From contig OX328124.1 of the NCBI GenBank assembly GCA_946811695.1, positions 91,381,696 to 91,445,695 of the forward strand: DNA of 64,000 nucleotides, read 5' to 3'. The stretch comes from Gonocerus acuteangulatus. Lineage: Eukaryota > Arthropoda > Insecta > Hemiptera > Coreidae. Numbering within the stretch: position 1 is the stretch's first letter; each line of letters starts with the position of its first letter. The translations under genes and the position numbers were made by a program. The notes under the pieces are model-generated. The model had not been told where the DNA came from. It saw nothing but the letters and a program-made list of their open reading frames with translations, and did no database searches. Below, one piece after another: positions 1 through 12,700 of this stretch.

Positions 1-194
1 AAACAAAATAAATTCATATTTATATTTTCTATAAATTGCCTGCACTTCATTTAACTTACTATTGCCTTTTTAGCACTTTCCTCCGAAGGAAAGTCGCTAT
101 TGAGGTTGGACTCATGACGGAATTTTTGAAAAATTTCTTCAAATCTTTATCGATCCTACCTAGTAGACACCGAAAATGACCCCCGTTAAAATTT

Positions 195-205
195 ATATAT
201 ATATA

Positions 206-257
<52 letters not shown>
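195..257. repeat. (AT)n microsatellite
   Basis: A nearly pure AT dinucleotide run ending in a short GT run. The rest of bases 1-367 shows no gene; from about 270 on there is one diverged copy of the satellite unit that follows. Confidence 0.9.
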
Positions 258-266
<9 letters not shown>

Positions 267-367
267 CTGTTAACACGATAGCGGCCAGAGTTTTTGTTTT
301 TTCGTCACGAAACTTGGTATATAGCATTCAATTAGCAAACGATTGAACGAGTTCGTTACCCACAAAA

Positions 368-1400
368 GTCGGTTTACCGGAAGTGGGGGTTTACCCCGAA
401 CCCAAAACACTAATTTGACTATGTCAGCCGTAATATATGTTATATTTCAACGAAACTTGGTATTCGTAGTGGTGATATAGAGAGAAAAGTGAGATATAAA
501 AATGAACTAAATCGGTTCATTAGATGGGGGGGTTTACTCCGGACCCACAATACCAATTCGCCACTACCAGCCGTGATTTTTGGTATATTTTGACGGAACT
601 CGGTATTCGTAGTGGTAATCCATAGCTAAATAACTGATGTCAAAATAAACTAAATCGGTTCATTTGGAGGTGGGGTTTACTCCGGACCCACAATACCAAT
701 TCGCCACTACCAGCCGTGATTTTTGGTATATTTCGACGAAACTCGGTATTCGTAGTGGTAATCCATAGGTAAATATGTGTTGTAAAAATAAACTAAATCG
801 GTTCATTAGAAGGGGGGGTTTACTCCGGACCCACAATACCAATTCGCCACTACCAGCCGTGATTTTTGGTATTTTTCGACGGAACTCGGTATTCGTAGTG
901 GTAATCTACAGGTAAATATGTGTTGTAAAAATAAACTAAATCGGTTCATTAGGAGGGGGGGGGGTTACTCCGGACCCACAATACCAATTCGCCACTACCA
1001 GCCGTGATTTTTGATATATTTCGACGAAACTCGGTATTCGTAGTGGTAATCTACAGGTAAATATGTGTTGTAAAAATAAACTAAATCGGTTCATTAGGAG
1101 GGGGGGGGGGGGGTTTACTCAGGACCCACAATACCAATTCGCCACTACCAGCCGTGATTTTTGGTATATTTCGACGAAACTCGGTATTCGTAGTGGTAAT
1201 CTACAGGTAAATATGTGTTGTAAAAATAAACTAAATCGGTTCATTAGAAGGGGGGGTTTACTCCTGACCCAAATTCCTAATATACTCATACCGTTCGTAA
1301 TTTCTGCTGTATTGTAACGAAACGCGGTATACGTCGTGGGTAACTCATGAGAAAGAAGTGTTGTAAAAATTAGCTGAATCGGTCAATCGGAAAGCGGGGG
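368..1400. repeat. 143-bp tandem satellite, about seven units
   Basis: The landmark ATCGGTT recurs at 511, 654, 797, 940, 1084, 1234 and 1378 (as ATCGGTC), so the unit is 143-150 bp. Units contain a G-run of varying length, then TTTACTCCGGACCCACAATA, a central inverted-looking stretch and AACTCGGTATTCGTAGTGGT. Inner units are nearly identical; the outer ones are more diverged, as expected from unequal exchange. Short open frames here are satellite by-products. Confidence 0.9.
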
Positions 1401-2379
1401 TTTAATTTGTAATATATTTCAATAGAAAAGCCAGTGAGACGTAGGTTCACAAAGCCGCCGCAAGGAGCGCTTTCTACCACTAGAGTGACTGTATCCTGTT
1501 CCTGCGTTAGATCAAAATACGATAATATGAGGTTTTTGGTATTTATTACGTAGTGTAATAGGTACCATGTTAAACATAACTCTGGAAGCAAATTATTAAT
1601 TGATCAGTTACTCATTACAAATTTAAAAGAGAACTATTCATGTTTTTATTTTATTTATGTAGGATATTTTAAGCAAATTGTTCTGGAAAGCAATCTACAC
1701 TACCCAAATTCTGAGGAAAGTGCTTAGTTATGCAGCTCCTGCGTGACGGCCTTTTTTGAATATGCTATTTATCTTCTTGTTCGGAATCTTATGTTGATGA
1801 ATCAGGTATGAGCTACTTTAGGAAATATTAAGTTCATGCGTTTAATTTCCCTCAAGCTGTTTTACATTTTTTCAGATTCCTGCGGATTATACTCATATTT
1901 CTTGGTTCTGAAATTGTAAGCCTTGAAGGGTTGTCAAGAATCCTGAAAAAAGACAGAAGTAGCCGTAGACAGAAGTGTCTATTATATTTTGGAACGCATA
2001 TGACCGACCTATTAGAGTTTAAAACAACCTATCAAGTCTATATAATACTGCATATTTTTTAAAATACTTGTATTGTCATAAATAATGGTTTGTACACCAC
2101 AAAGCACCGGGAAATTCTAGGGAATCGCCTTTCAGACTAGTGAAATTTATGGCTATTTTATTGTTTTATGTTAATTTGCTTCGTGTCGTTGACGATAAAC
2201 ACACTGACTGTCTAAAAACCAGAAATGTGCCTATTCCAGCCCCGGAGAACCAACATTTATGGGCTGGAAAATATTCCAAATCACTGATGCAGGAGCCCGG
2301 AGAAAAGTAAAGGGTGATGAGTAAAACTTTTCTCCGTTGATAGTTCTGTCTATGGCAAAATCCTCATTACGGGGTGTGG
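1401..2379. other. Intergenic, no gene recognised
   Basis: AT-rich unique-looking DNA. A short open stretch at about 2195-2310 could be coding, but I could not tie it to any gene. The phrase around 1720-1745 (GTGCTTAGTTATGCAGCTCC) recurs in altered form near 22570, so part of this is repeat-derived. Confidence 0.5.
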
Positions 2380-2385
2380 TTTATT
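2380..2385 (-). terminator. Poly(A) signal of gene A
   Basis: AATAAA on the minus strand, about 150 bases past the stop codon of gene A at 2538. Confidence 0.5.
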
Positions 2386-2537
2386 GTCACTGTAATAATA
2401 AAAGCGTGCGACTGTGTATTTCTTGATGTCTAATATTAAGAGGAAAATGGTAGAAAGAACTAAATAATTTCGTTAACTGATAATATTTAATTCCAATGTG
2501 AAATCGCAATTCATTCCAAAAGAGGACCATTGTACTT

Positions 2538-5500
2538 CTAGTTAAAATTAGAAATTGATGACAATACTGAAGTGATGGCTCCCAATCCAGACCAAACATT
2601 TCCAGCGTCGTCCAAGCTAGCATTCAGTGTATAGTGCCTTGCTGCGTTCACTTTTGGGCTGCTTAAACTGGGCATTGTCTTGGCATCCCCAATAGTGTTT
2701 GCATTTAAGGTCTTGTATGGATTTGCTGCTAAAACCCCAAATAACGGCTCTAAAATGCTGGTATCATGCAGCATTTGAGATGAAAATCCTGCAAAATTAA
2801 ACAGTTATAAATAAAATAAGAATATTTTCCCACTTAATTCTGAAGTGTCCCCAAACCTTTAATCAGAGCAAAACGTGTGTGTACCAAGTGTGGGACATCG
2901 CCATTCTCATGTGAAATTAAAGAATGTGTTCAGAATGGCTCCATCACGCTAAAGCACATTTATTGGTTCTGACTTAGAAAACAAAAAAAAAAAAAAAAAA
3001 AACTAGCTGATTCAGAAAATATTGATTAATATAAGAAGACGCTAATATCAATAGTTTACATCTATATGGCGTTTAGTACAGCTCTTAATTTACATGGCAA
3101 TATTTCAATAACGGGTGTTTCTTATTGGAAATTTAATGTAGATTCTAGAAATGCTGTCGCTAATCAAGACAAACAAACCAGAAAACCGGAAAATACAGTT
3201 TTTTTCATAATAAAACAAACAATAGTTTTGAAAATAAGCATTTTATTCAATAAGCAGATTTAGAAGATCACTGGCGTAAATTTAGTTAAACGTGTCTGCA
3301 GTGTATAATTGGCGGTCTTTTTTGTTTAATACCCGCATCTGTAATTTTGAATAACGTAGTAAATACATTAAAATAAAAATTCAGTCCCGTAACTGGCCAA
3401 CAAGGGCGTAGAGGGGCAGGTTCGGATGAGGTATCTGATTTATGACCATACGGCACACTAGGGAGATAGTGCGGTCAGTACTATGCTCCGGTCGCCTGAT
3501 TTTTCCCTTTGTAGTTACCCATTATGAATTAATTAAAGGTTGGGCGAGCCTTGGGTCGATCAGGGACCCCAAATCCAACCCTCGAACGACGACACTAGAA
3601 TGGGCGCTCGGGTTTTGAACCTGGGTCCTTCAGTTCATTAGTTATAATATTTTTTTGGAGTTATTATATAGTGTATGGTAGGGTATAAATTCATTTGGTC
3701 GAGTAAGTGCAAGGTTATTATGCCGTAGAAACTATTTATGTCTGTTTTTAATCATTAAATGACCCTTTGCTAAAATTTATAGACTTATCGAATAAGGTGG
3801 AAGGTCAATAACTACGTCGTATGATAACAAAATTAAAATTAGTTTCAGTTACATTAAGGACCGAGTGAAATTAAAGGAAACTAAGTACAATATATAAAAA
3901 ATTGACTGTAATAGCTGCGGTAAATCATACATAGGAGAATCGGAACAGCTACTTCGAAAACGTATTAAACAACACGTTAAAAATATTGATAATGGAGAAA
4001 ATAATACAGCGTTGGCTTATCATGCTTTAAAATATGGTCGGGATTTTGATTTTGAAAACATCAGAATTTTAGGGAAAGAAAGAAAAAGAATGAAAAGAAA
4101 GATAAAAGAAAACATACACATCATTAAAAACAGGAAGAAAGTGATAAATAAAAAAAACGGAAATACATCATCTTAATCATATTTTCATTTATCATATTAT
4201 TGTCTTAATCATATTCCATTTATTCGATAAAAATAGGAAAACGGTGGGCTGGGTATAGACATTTTTTTTGGGGGGGGGGGGTTATAGGACTATATTTCAT
4301 CTGGAAATTAAAATCAATTTTAAAGATATGACAGATCGCTTATCGATCAGCTGACTATTTGACACCATATTGGATTCGTTCAGTCAATGACGAGGCCCTG
4401 CTAGTGGAAGGTTCTCCTCCTGAAGTTATGTTTTAAGTATATTCCCCCGAAGAGGCGCCAAAATGGCGCGAAACATGTAGGGAAGAGAAATAATATGTGT
4501 GAAAGTGTGTGGCGTAGTTATTGACCTTCCGCCTTACTCGATAAGTCTATAAATATTTATGTCTGTTTCATATTTGTGTTTGTGGTGTTCTTATATATAA
4601 TTCATTAGATCTCCGTTACTTAACACAATGCACACGTTCAGTATGTAAACCCCTTTTCTCCCTGCGTATAGAGCTTGTTTTGTTTATTTATTATTTTTAC
4701 TTATTTTTTATTTTCTATTTATATTATTTGTTATTTTTTTTTAAATTAGTCACGATCATTTATATCATTAAATATCGTAAACGTTTAGGAGTTTGATTAC
4801 TTTGTCTATAGATTGGCTACATTCCAAGAAATATATCGGGGCCTGAACATAATTTTATATTCTGGGCATTCCTACGTTATATGATATATGGTTAAAACTT
4901 GGGAGCATGATTCACATAGAAGTGGAGGATCTTGTGCAGTCAGATGGCTATGTGTCATATGACTATGACCTTTCTCCTTTCTACTAAAATACGCCTCAGA
5001 ATATAAATATTTATGGTATTAAAAAATAATACCCTTACTAACTTACGGACGCCCGTTTGTTTTGATACCAGTAAGACACGTTCACAAACAGTCCAAAACC
5101 CGTTGCTCCGAAAAGTGTTCAACCCGACTTGTCTCTTAAGGACCAATTAGATCTAGAGAATTGGAGGTTTATAGATTCTTCACTGACACAAAAAGCTATT
5201 GCGAAAATATCATGAAACTCTTACAGCTTCGCGCAGGCGATCTTTTACCAACTCTGACAAATAAAATGTCAGGTGTAAAACTTAGCTTATACTAAAATAG
5301 TTTAATTCTATAAATTGTAGTGCAACAGATAAATGTTGTCATTATTCGTGTGTATTGGAACAAATAAAATTGATTGTTTCTCTGCTCATCTAAATGTATT
5401 ATTTTTGTCAGAATTTAAACATTACTTTTATTTACACAAGCTAATTGTGGTAATCTGTATGTTGTCATGACAGATATGCGATTTAAGTATGTGGTAACTA

Positions 5501-5816
5501 TTATCTTCACATTAAATAAATTGTATTAGAGAAATAGACGTAAAAATAATTTCATATATACTTTGAAACTCACCCATTGCTACTTTGGCACCTTCTGTCG
5601 CGGCTTCAAATATGTTTCCTTTCTGCAATTGTGTTAAGGCTTTCGCTGTTTGGATGATTGCATCGATCACTTCTTTTGCACGTTCTTCATAGATTTTCTT
5701 CGTATTTACTACAAAGTCTAACATCCTGTTCAGGGAAAGTTTTGCATACTCGAACGCTTTATCTATCGTATTACTGAAAATTATTTTAGTTTGTTTCATT
5801 GTAGTTGCTTAATTAT

Positions 5817-5888
<72 letters not shown>

Positions 5889-6294
5889 GTGTGTGTGTGT
5901 AATAAGTGGACGCTAAAATGTAAATAAAAAAATTACTAAAATATGGAGTAAACTTAAAATTATTCATCACTAGTTTATATGGATACGTATGGATTAAAAA
6001 TAAAAAAAATGTTAAGGTGGGAATGGCCCCTGAATAGGTGCCTATTTATTTATTTAATTTTTTCAGAGCCCGCTATATAGGCAATTTGATCGATTGAACA
6101 AGTAAGATGCATGCCAAATAAAAGTCCATAAAAAATAAAGAACGTAAAATGTAACAGAGATAATACAAAACATAAACGTATGTAGAAAATACACTCTTCA
6201 AAATTTAAAAAATGAAAAAATGTCTACTATAAAATTCAAAATTAAAACTGGATAAATGTAATAAAAACTGAATTATTTTTTTAAAATAAAATAA

Positions 6295-6344
<50 letters not shown>

Positions 6345-6855
6345 GTATACATTTTTATATACAATACTGTTTTGATATATCTTTTAGGCTAGTGTGCGGA
6401 ATACTATTCGGCAACAGTTCATTCATGTCATGTTGTGCGTGCATGTTTAGTCGTTGTCTGCAATATGTTTATAAGTGTTTTACAAATACATCAGAATTGC
6501 ATTTTGTACCCCTTGGTATGTATTGTTTTGTCATTAAGCGAGACTAAGCTAATAGAGTATGTCCAATTCGAAATATTAGAAGGACTACTTCTCTCTCCGT
6601 CAGCTTCTGTAGATAGAGTTACATTGTTTTATGAATCTCCCAACTTTTTTACCCATTTGTGTTATTGATAGAACTCGATATCCTTGAATGTTAGCTTATA
6701 TATTTATGTAAGGGCCTATATTCTATTTTTCCTGCTCACCGAATCTGGTTGGCATCTCCTTTAGCAATGAGTTGTATCAATATTGGGGCCTCATGTCCAT
6801 CTGCCTCGGGGAGTGCTAATGTCAACACAATGGAAAAAATGAAAACACAGTACAT
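2538..6855 (-). CDS. Gene A: small secreted alpha-helical protein, 3 exons, 188 aa
   Basis: Exons 6855-6740, 5773-5574 and 2788-2538 (stop). Exon 1 encodes a signal peptide (MYCVFIFSIVLTLALP) with likely cleavage near ADG/HEAP and ends in a CG|GTGAGC donor. Exon 2 follows a TTTTCAG acceptor, and the split codon CG|T restores Arg (phase 2). Exon 2 ends ATGG|GTGAGT and joins exon 3 after TTTTGCAG, with G|GA giving Gly (phase 1). The three exons total 567 bases, an exact reading frame. Exon 2 is rich in Lys, Glu and Ala and looks like one long amphipathic helix. Exon 3 is Asn/Ser/Leu-rich and ends in SVLSSISNFN. There are no cysteines in the predicted mature protein. I do not recognise a family. 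Splicing is inferred from sequence only, but the phase fit at both junctions makes the model strong. Confidence 0.8.
3390..3650 (+). repeat. SINE-like repeat in intron 2 of gene A
   Basis: It contains TGACCATACGG...GGAGATAGTGCGGTCA. A related phrase occurs at 52485-52530 (plus strand) and at 9285-9310 (reverse). The stretch GGGTCGATCAGGGACC resembles a pol III B box. Boundaries are uncertain. Confidence 0.5.
3856..4176 (+). pseudogene. PLE C-terminal GIY-YIG endonuclease remnant
   Basis: One frame reads KDRVKLKETKYNI, a stop at 3893-3895, then KIDCNSCGKSYIGES and on to TAA at 4174. The Cys-x2-Cys pair before the G/S-Y-I-G-E motif, the Arg-x-Lys-His spacing (LRKRIKQH), ALAYHALKYGRDFDFENIRIL, and a basic end with an E..H..N..N pattern are the order found in PLE GIY-YIG nucleases, which nick target DNA for priming. 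The single internal stop and missing RT make it non-functional. Confidence 0.8.
4442..4484 (+). ncRNA. Hammerhead-ribozyme-like motif (PLE type), decayed core
   Basis: Stem I TTCCC/GGGAA, core CCGAAGA (consensus CUGANGA, with U changed to C), stem II GCGCC/GGCGC with loop AAAAT, then GAAAC, ATGTA. All parts are in hammerhead order with the very short stem III typical of PLE ribozymes. The core substitution probably lowers or abolishes cleavage. Confidence 0.65.
5820..5900. repeat. (AT)n(GT)n microsatellite
   Basis: About 50 bases of AT dinucleotides followed by a GT run, in intron 1 of gene A just upstream of exon 2. Confidence 0.9.
6297..6340. repeat. (AT)n microsatellite
   Basis: AT dinucleotide run inside intron 1 of gene A; the remainder of that intron (5774-6739) is AT-rich and shows nothing else. 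Confidence 0.9.
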
Positions 6856-6903
6856 TATGTTGAGAGCTGATAAAATTGGGCGAAATGTTCTTCAACAGTA
6901 GCC

Positions 6904-6913
6904 AATTTTATCA
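6904..6913 (-). promoter_or_regulatory. Possible TATA-like box of gene A
   Basis: GATAAAATTG on the minus strand, about 57 bases before the ATG. That spacing resembles the clearer TATA boxes of genes D and D' (59 bases). Confidence 0.3.
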
Positions 6914-8687
6914 ATAGTGTTTTACATTTGTCATCCAGGTAGACGCCAATTCACCGTCTCTTTTATCATCGCAACTAAAGAATATATTACGGAATAAAGA
7001 AAGCAATCAATGGCTCCTATTTATTCTTTTTAACTGCTTCCCTTTGAATATAAGTATGCATGGAAAATATTTTGTATTCCAACAAAGCAATTAAACCTTT
7101 TATTGAAAGGGAAATAACTATCAGAGGAACAAGTGGAGTTCTATTACCAATCATTTGAGAAGGGATAAATTACTAAAATGAAACTAAAATATAATTGAAA
7201 AGAGGATTGATCTTCCGAGGATATAATAGCAATCTATGCAAAACTTGCAAATAAATACTTCAGTTTTCTGCTTATAGCTGAAGGCCCCGCTGGATGAAAG
7301 TAAATTTTAAGCTATAACAATCAGAAACCTTTCTTTTGTCTTTCGATCAAAATTTGTATTATGCCGAAAATTCGATGATATAATGTTCTAAAATTTTTGT
7401 TTTATCAAAATAAACTAATTTAATCGGATGTATGAATAATATTTTACTTAATTGTCCTGAACTTTACATTTCTTATAAGTTAATTAATATTTATTTATTA
7501 ACATTAACAGAATGATTTTCTCTTTTGTATAGTTATTTAAACTTACAAGGGGAGTGCAGGACTTGCCCCTCATCGATTCAAACAAAAATTGTTGTATGTG
7601 TAGTAATTAACTAGAAAAGGGTTCAGTTAAAGGAAGAAAACGTACTCCTCAAGCGTTTCAAAAAAAAAAAAAAAAAAAAAAAAAAAGTTGAAGATTTACC
7701 TGAATTTCTTAAGACGTTTCGAAGAAACCATTTACAAGCGCCCCAGTAGCTCGGTAGCGTTGTACTTTCCTAACCCAAAGATCTCTGGATCGAATCTCGT
7801 CTGATGTCAATTTTTTTTTTGTATAATTTTTATTTTTCATGAAGATTAGATAGTTTAGCCGAATCCCAACTATTCCCTGATTGCTTAATTTTTATTTTTG
7901 TTCTTAAGAATATTTTATAACATTAGTAAATAATTATTAAAGTTTTTAATAGTTAAAATAAATTTTTAACATTTTTTCCATATATTAAAGGAAAATTCAG
8001 ACGGTATAAATCTTGCATATGTTCGAGCGCGTTTTTTCGCTTTAATAGGGCCTCTTAATGTCGTCTTCGGTGAGGGGCGTGCACTCCCCTTGTTAGTAGA
8101 ATCCCTGAACGATAATTGTTTAAATATACATGAATTTGGATATGCTATTTACAAATGTATTTTGAAGGAAAAAAAGCGGAGTGAGAGAAAGTTAATTTTC
8201 ATTATTGAGATGAAAAAAGATTAAATTTGCGTTCTTAAGAAGAATAAATGTGGTCATATTATTATTATAAACATACATCATGAATGCAATCAGAAGAGGA
8301 TTGTATTTAATTTTTACAAAAAACAAAATATACATGTATCAAAAATTCCGTTTGTTTAAGCTTAATAATTTGTCATACTTTGTTATAATTTGTATTTTAT
8401 TCTTTACATGTTACAACAAAAAGCCAAAATTAACAAAATTCATTTCATATGATATCTTCATTCTTTATTAAAAGACTTCCTGAGCTACCCAACGTTACCG
8501 TAACTTATATTTTTATTTATTTTGTTTTAAATTCGAAGACTCGAAATTGTTTTTTTTTAGAATGATTCCTCTGCCTATATAGAGAGAAACCCCGTTTACA
8601 ACATGCCGATGATGCAATGTATGCCGGTAAGAAATGAATGTATACATTACATAAAATACAAAAACACGAAAATAATGAAATAATACG
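6914..8687. other. Intergenic DNA with one tRNA-like SINE head
   Basis: No gene seen. At 7738-7812 a tRNA-like stretch (CAGTAGCTCGGTAGCGTTGT, later GGATCGAATCTC as a B box) runs into a T-rich tail. A 26-A run lies at about 7661-7686. Confidence 0.5.
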
Positions 8688-8720
8688 CGGTGCTAATGGC
8701 CAAAATGTCGATGCACCGAT

Positions 8721-8758
<38 letters not shown>

Positions 8759-8776
8759 AGTAAATAGCATAATACG
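8680..8776 (+). mobile_element. 5'-truncated SINE tail with long poly(A) and target duplication
   Basis: GGTGCTAATGGCC...GATGCACCG followed by about 38 A residues. It sits between two copies of ATAATACG (8680-8687 and 8769-8776), which I take as the target-site duplication. Only the shared 3' tail of the SINE families in this window is present. Confidence 0.7.
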
Positions 8777-8940
8777 AAACTGGAGATATTATATATTGAA
8801 GTAGTTTATAATTGTTTATATCCAATATTTTTATTTGTAGAATTATTTGATTACGAGAACTCTATAATTTGGAAGTTTGTCTGAAGGCAGATTTAGTATA
8901 ATTAAAATCATAAATATTATTCGAATGTGATTCGAAATAC

Positions 8941-9310
8941 TGGAGGCCTGGTGGCATGAAAACTGGGAGCCTACGAATATTGGGTTCGATTCCAAATGGG
9001 GATTGTGGCTTTGCTTCCGAAAATAGGATAGACTTCACCAATATTCTGGTTATAAGGGGCGAGGTTAGCTCAGTGGTAGAACACTCGACTATAGTCCGCT
9101 CGCAAACAATAGAACAAGGTAGAGCGCACGCGCTGCCTTCAGCCCATGCGTGGAAAGGCCTAGCTCCTCTCCGGCCACGCCCTTCTGGTTCTTTTGTTTG
9201 CGGTCGGACTATAGAGGACCTTGCATTCCAAACCCGCGCGCACGCAAAATATTTTTATCTTCTAGTGTTTGACGGCCGGAGTATAGTACTGACCTTACTA
9301 TCTCCCTAAG
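8941..9310 (+). repeat. Compound tRNA-derived SINE with foldback insertion
   Basis: A first tRNA-like head lies at 8941-8990 (B box GGGTTCGATTCC). A second begins at 9057 (GTTAGCTCAGTGGTAGAACA) and is interrupted after CTATA by a segment whose ends are inverted copies, about 27 nt each: CTATAGTCCGCTCGC...GAAC at 9090-9116 and its reverse at about 9188-9214. The tRNA-like tail resumes after it. A related head in reverse lies at 52715-52774. The open frame across it is not a gene. Confidence 0.6.
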
Positions 9311-9742
9311 GTGCCTCGGGCTCATGTGGCCTATTATGGAGCTGATTTTTCTGGCTTTAAAATGGTGCTAATGTTAATACCGTTAAAAATAAAAATGAAT
9401 TTGAAATGATTTGAAATAAATTTATGTTTCTTCAAGGGTTTGCTAAAAAGAACATTCGTCAATTGTTGTGAAATGTAGGCAATAGTCCAACTCACAATAC
9501 TTCGAGGAAAATACTTTTAAAGACAATTTTCACATATTTTCTTTATTCATATTTCTTCTGTAAATTATCCTTTACAAATGATGGCAATCTGCTTAAAGTT
9601 GTCACTAAAAATTATCAGTTCGAGGGCTGTCCATGTTTTGGCAATTAAAACCTCCTTGCAAGATAAGAGTTTTACGATTAAGGAAAAGTATAAGAACAAA
9701 GAAAATTAATGTAATTTACTTATATTACAGTTGGTCAGTACT

Positions 9743-12700
9743 ATGGACCTCTACGTGTTCTATTTTATGTTTACGGTCTTATTCGCCTTAGCTTATGGCA
9801 ATTTTGACCATGACGATTTCGGGGAAGATGCAAATGGGGAGATTGTCAGGTGAGAACCGCAGCTACAACTAGAAAACGTCCGCGCATTTTCTTATCCCTA
9901 CTGTCATTTGCAAACGTTAGAATATTAACAGCAATTTTTTTTTTTTTTTTTTTGATCTTTCGTGAAACATGTAAAAACCTGCTTCACCACAAAGAAAAAC
10001 AAAAGATTTTTGGATTCGCTATGAACACAAAACTGACAGAATCCTTAGAGGAAATTAATCCTATTGTCTCCCCAACTTTCGCTCTTGGCAAAACATATCA
10101 CAAATATGTACCCAATTTACTTACTTAGTAAATCAACTAAAAGACTCTTTTTACTGTTAATATAACAGTTCGACCGGCACTTTCGGGCTTTAAGTACCGA
10201 TTTCTTCAACTTCGATCGCTGTACCGAAAACAGCATGATGGCCGTTCATTAAGAAAACATAACATTCGGATGGATGCCTTACAATTACTACGATTTCCCA
10301 ACCGTTACCTAGATATTTATGAAAATATATTGAAATCTCATGAAACATCTAGTTTTCCACTTTTCTCAAAAACGGTTATAGATATGACCTCGAATGATTT
10401 ATTTTGACTTCTCACACCACATTACCTGTAAACATTTACCTGGAAACCAAAAAGCCATGATTACCGTGTTTCGGCAGGCGAACTTGACCTTTTGTTCGAT
10501 ACAAAGTATTTTTGTAGAACATTGCGTCACAATTTGAGTATTTTTGAGCGGAAACTGGCAAATATTTATATACACTAGTTTGAACCACCGGTATTTTCTT
10601 GTCACAGAGGGTCTCAAGGTGGACGTTTCTCATAGGTAATTCCGGTTCTCTCCATAAACTCTTAAGCGGGTTTCTTCGCAATGGATGGAAAGTGGAAACG
10701 TACCATCTTTGCATATTTCCTCTTAATGCTTATCTCTAGTGTGATTTGGACACCTTAGAGTGAATTGAAACGTACATTTACAAAACCGGTACAATTTTCA
10801 GGCTCCGTAAGCTTCGACTGTAGTAGTCCGAAGGAAATTTACGGCCGAACAACTTGTGTACGAAATTTATCAAGCTTTATAATAATCGTATTACACTTAT
10901 TACGATTTAGCAACCGTTCCCGAGATTTTTAAGAAAATTTACGAACGTACAAAACTGCCCTTGCGTATAGATCAAATATTTTTTTTTTGTTATTCATCCT
11001 CTGTTTCAGACTTTACCAAACCACGTTGATTTTAGTTTTGATGAATTTGAGAAATCTTAAAAACGTTTAATTTAGATGGATTAGATTTTTGTATATGGGG
11101 CGATAAAGAACTAGGTAATCACGCCCCGTTTAATTTAGTGTTCGAACATTTAATTATATCCTTTTTTCTAAAAAACTGTTAAAAATATCTTGTCGGTGTG
11201 TCTTTTTATTACATTCATTGTCTAAAATACCTATAAAAAGTGTATTTGGAAACCTTATAACGCTTGTACCTGTAAGTACTACCACTTGTTTCGCAAAAGA
11301 GTGTTCTGGTGGATAAATATCTACAAATTTTAAACCCGAATTTCCCCTGATCTTTGGTCGTCAGAACTTCTGGATTTTGTCATCGGTTTGGCGCAGTAAG
11401 CGGAATTTCCTCTCTTTAGGGAGGAAGGAAACACGATAACAGGGTATTTAATATTTTTGTTCTTACTTTCAGGGATACATTTCAAGGAGCAATTATTTCT
11501 GATGATAGTTCTTCAGGAGGAGGTGGAGGCTTGCTTTCTGGACTTACGGAACTGCTCCAGCTGAAGGCGAGGATATTGGGTAATTGGTTTATAATTCATG
11601 CATTTTTATTTTATCGAATATTTGAGTTTATTAGTGATCAGTAAGTGAGTCTGAAACTCTACTCCGCGTCTTCTGGAAATAAATCGCCACAAATGTGCGG
11701 GCTTAAGTTGCAGATTTATTCTTGTATAAAACTGAAGGAGATTAATGAGGGAATCAATTGTTTAAACGAGGAAATCATTTAGGCGTTAGGCCTACTCCGA
11801 AATCATTTTTCATAAGATCGGCCATTGATGAGAATCAGATCTGAGTCATTTATGAGAATTGTCCAGCCTGGAGGTTCGGTGGCCATGAATGATAAAGCGT
11901 ATGATTTCCACTAGGGGTGGTGGCTTTTCTTTGGAAAAAAATAAAAGGCATTAGCCCTATCCTGGCCAGAAAAGGGTGGTAAGCTATATATAATCCGTCC
12001 TAAAATTCTTTATCAATTTTAAACGGACGTTAAATTTAGATAAATAAAATAAAATATTGTCCGCCCTATTTCCCTCCCAAGTGCGCCACTCGAAATTGAT
12101 AAGTTATCGTACTAATTTGTAATGGTGTAAATAATCGCCTATGCGGCTGAAATTAGAAATATTAAAAGACAAAGGACAAATTTTAGAATAACCGTTGTCT
12201 TAAAAAAGGTACGTTTTAAAACAAAACAAATATAAATAAATAAAACAAACATATAAAATTAACTAACGGTTTATATATACTCTGCCAGAAATATAATATC
12301 ATGAAAATATGAATAACACCAACATTGCAAGACACTCAACATATACTCTATAATTTAATATAATCTATAAAATTTAAATATAGTTGAGATTTAATGAAAA
12401 CTCAGTATATGTACATTGAATGAAATTTTAAATTGTCCAGTTGTCCAGAAGAAATAAATGTAGAAATCGTATTTGTATTATTTTAATTTGAATATCTTAT
12501 TTTTAAAATTATTTATTTTCTATTATTTTGTTTATTTTTGTTTTAATTTATATTCATAATTTTCTTTGTGGAATGAGACTGATTTTACAAGTCATAAAAC
12601 TGTTAAAAGAGACCATCGCCAAAGATGAGGGACTCTACAAATGAATAAATAAATAAACAAATATAAACAAAAGGCATAAATGTTTCAAGAAATGATAAAT

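Larger units (their letters stand above)
3775..4554 (+). mobile_element. Penelope-like element fragment flanked by inverted repeats
   Basis: A 42-bp inverted repeat bounds it: 3775-3816 against 4513-4554, about two mismatches. Inside lie the 3' end of a PLE coding region (3856-4176) and a hammerhead-like motif (4442-4484). Inverted or pseudo-LTR ends carrying hammerhead motifs are a known feature of Penelope-like elements. The fragment lies in intron 2 of gene A and has lost the reverse transcriptase. Confidence 0.75.

Noticed and set aside
660..1317. Frames in the first 1.4 kb
   Set aside because: Periodic translation of the 143-bp satellite.
2195..2310. Possible plus-strand terminal exon before 2310
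   Set aside because: Two frames are open for 20-35 codons and a weak acceptor exists, but no upstream exon could be found in the window.
7625..7735. GTTTC/GAAAC words near 7650 and 7714 as hammerheads
   Set aside because: No CTGANGA core in the right place and no stem I pairing.
9057..9245. Functional tRNA gene
   Set aside because: Interrupted between the arms by a 120-base hairpin segment and lacking a proper B box.
8956..9309. 117-residue frame
   Set aside because: Runs through SINE heads and the foldback segment; no coding context.
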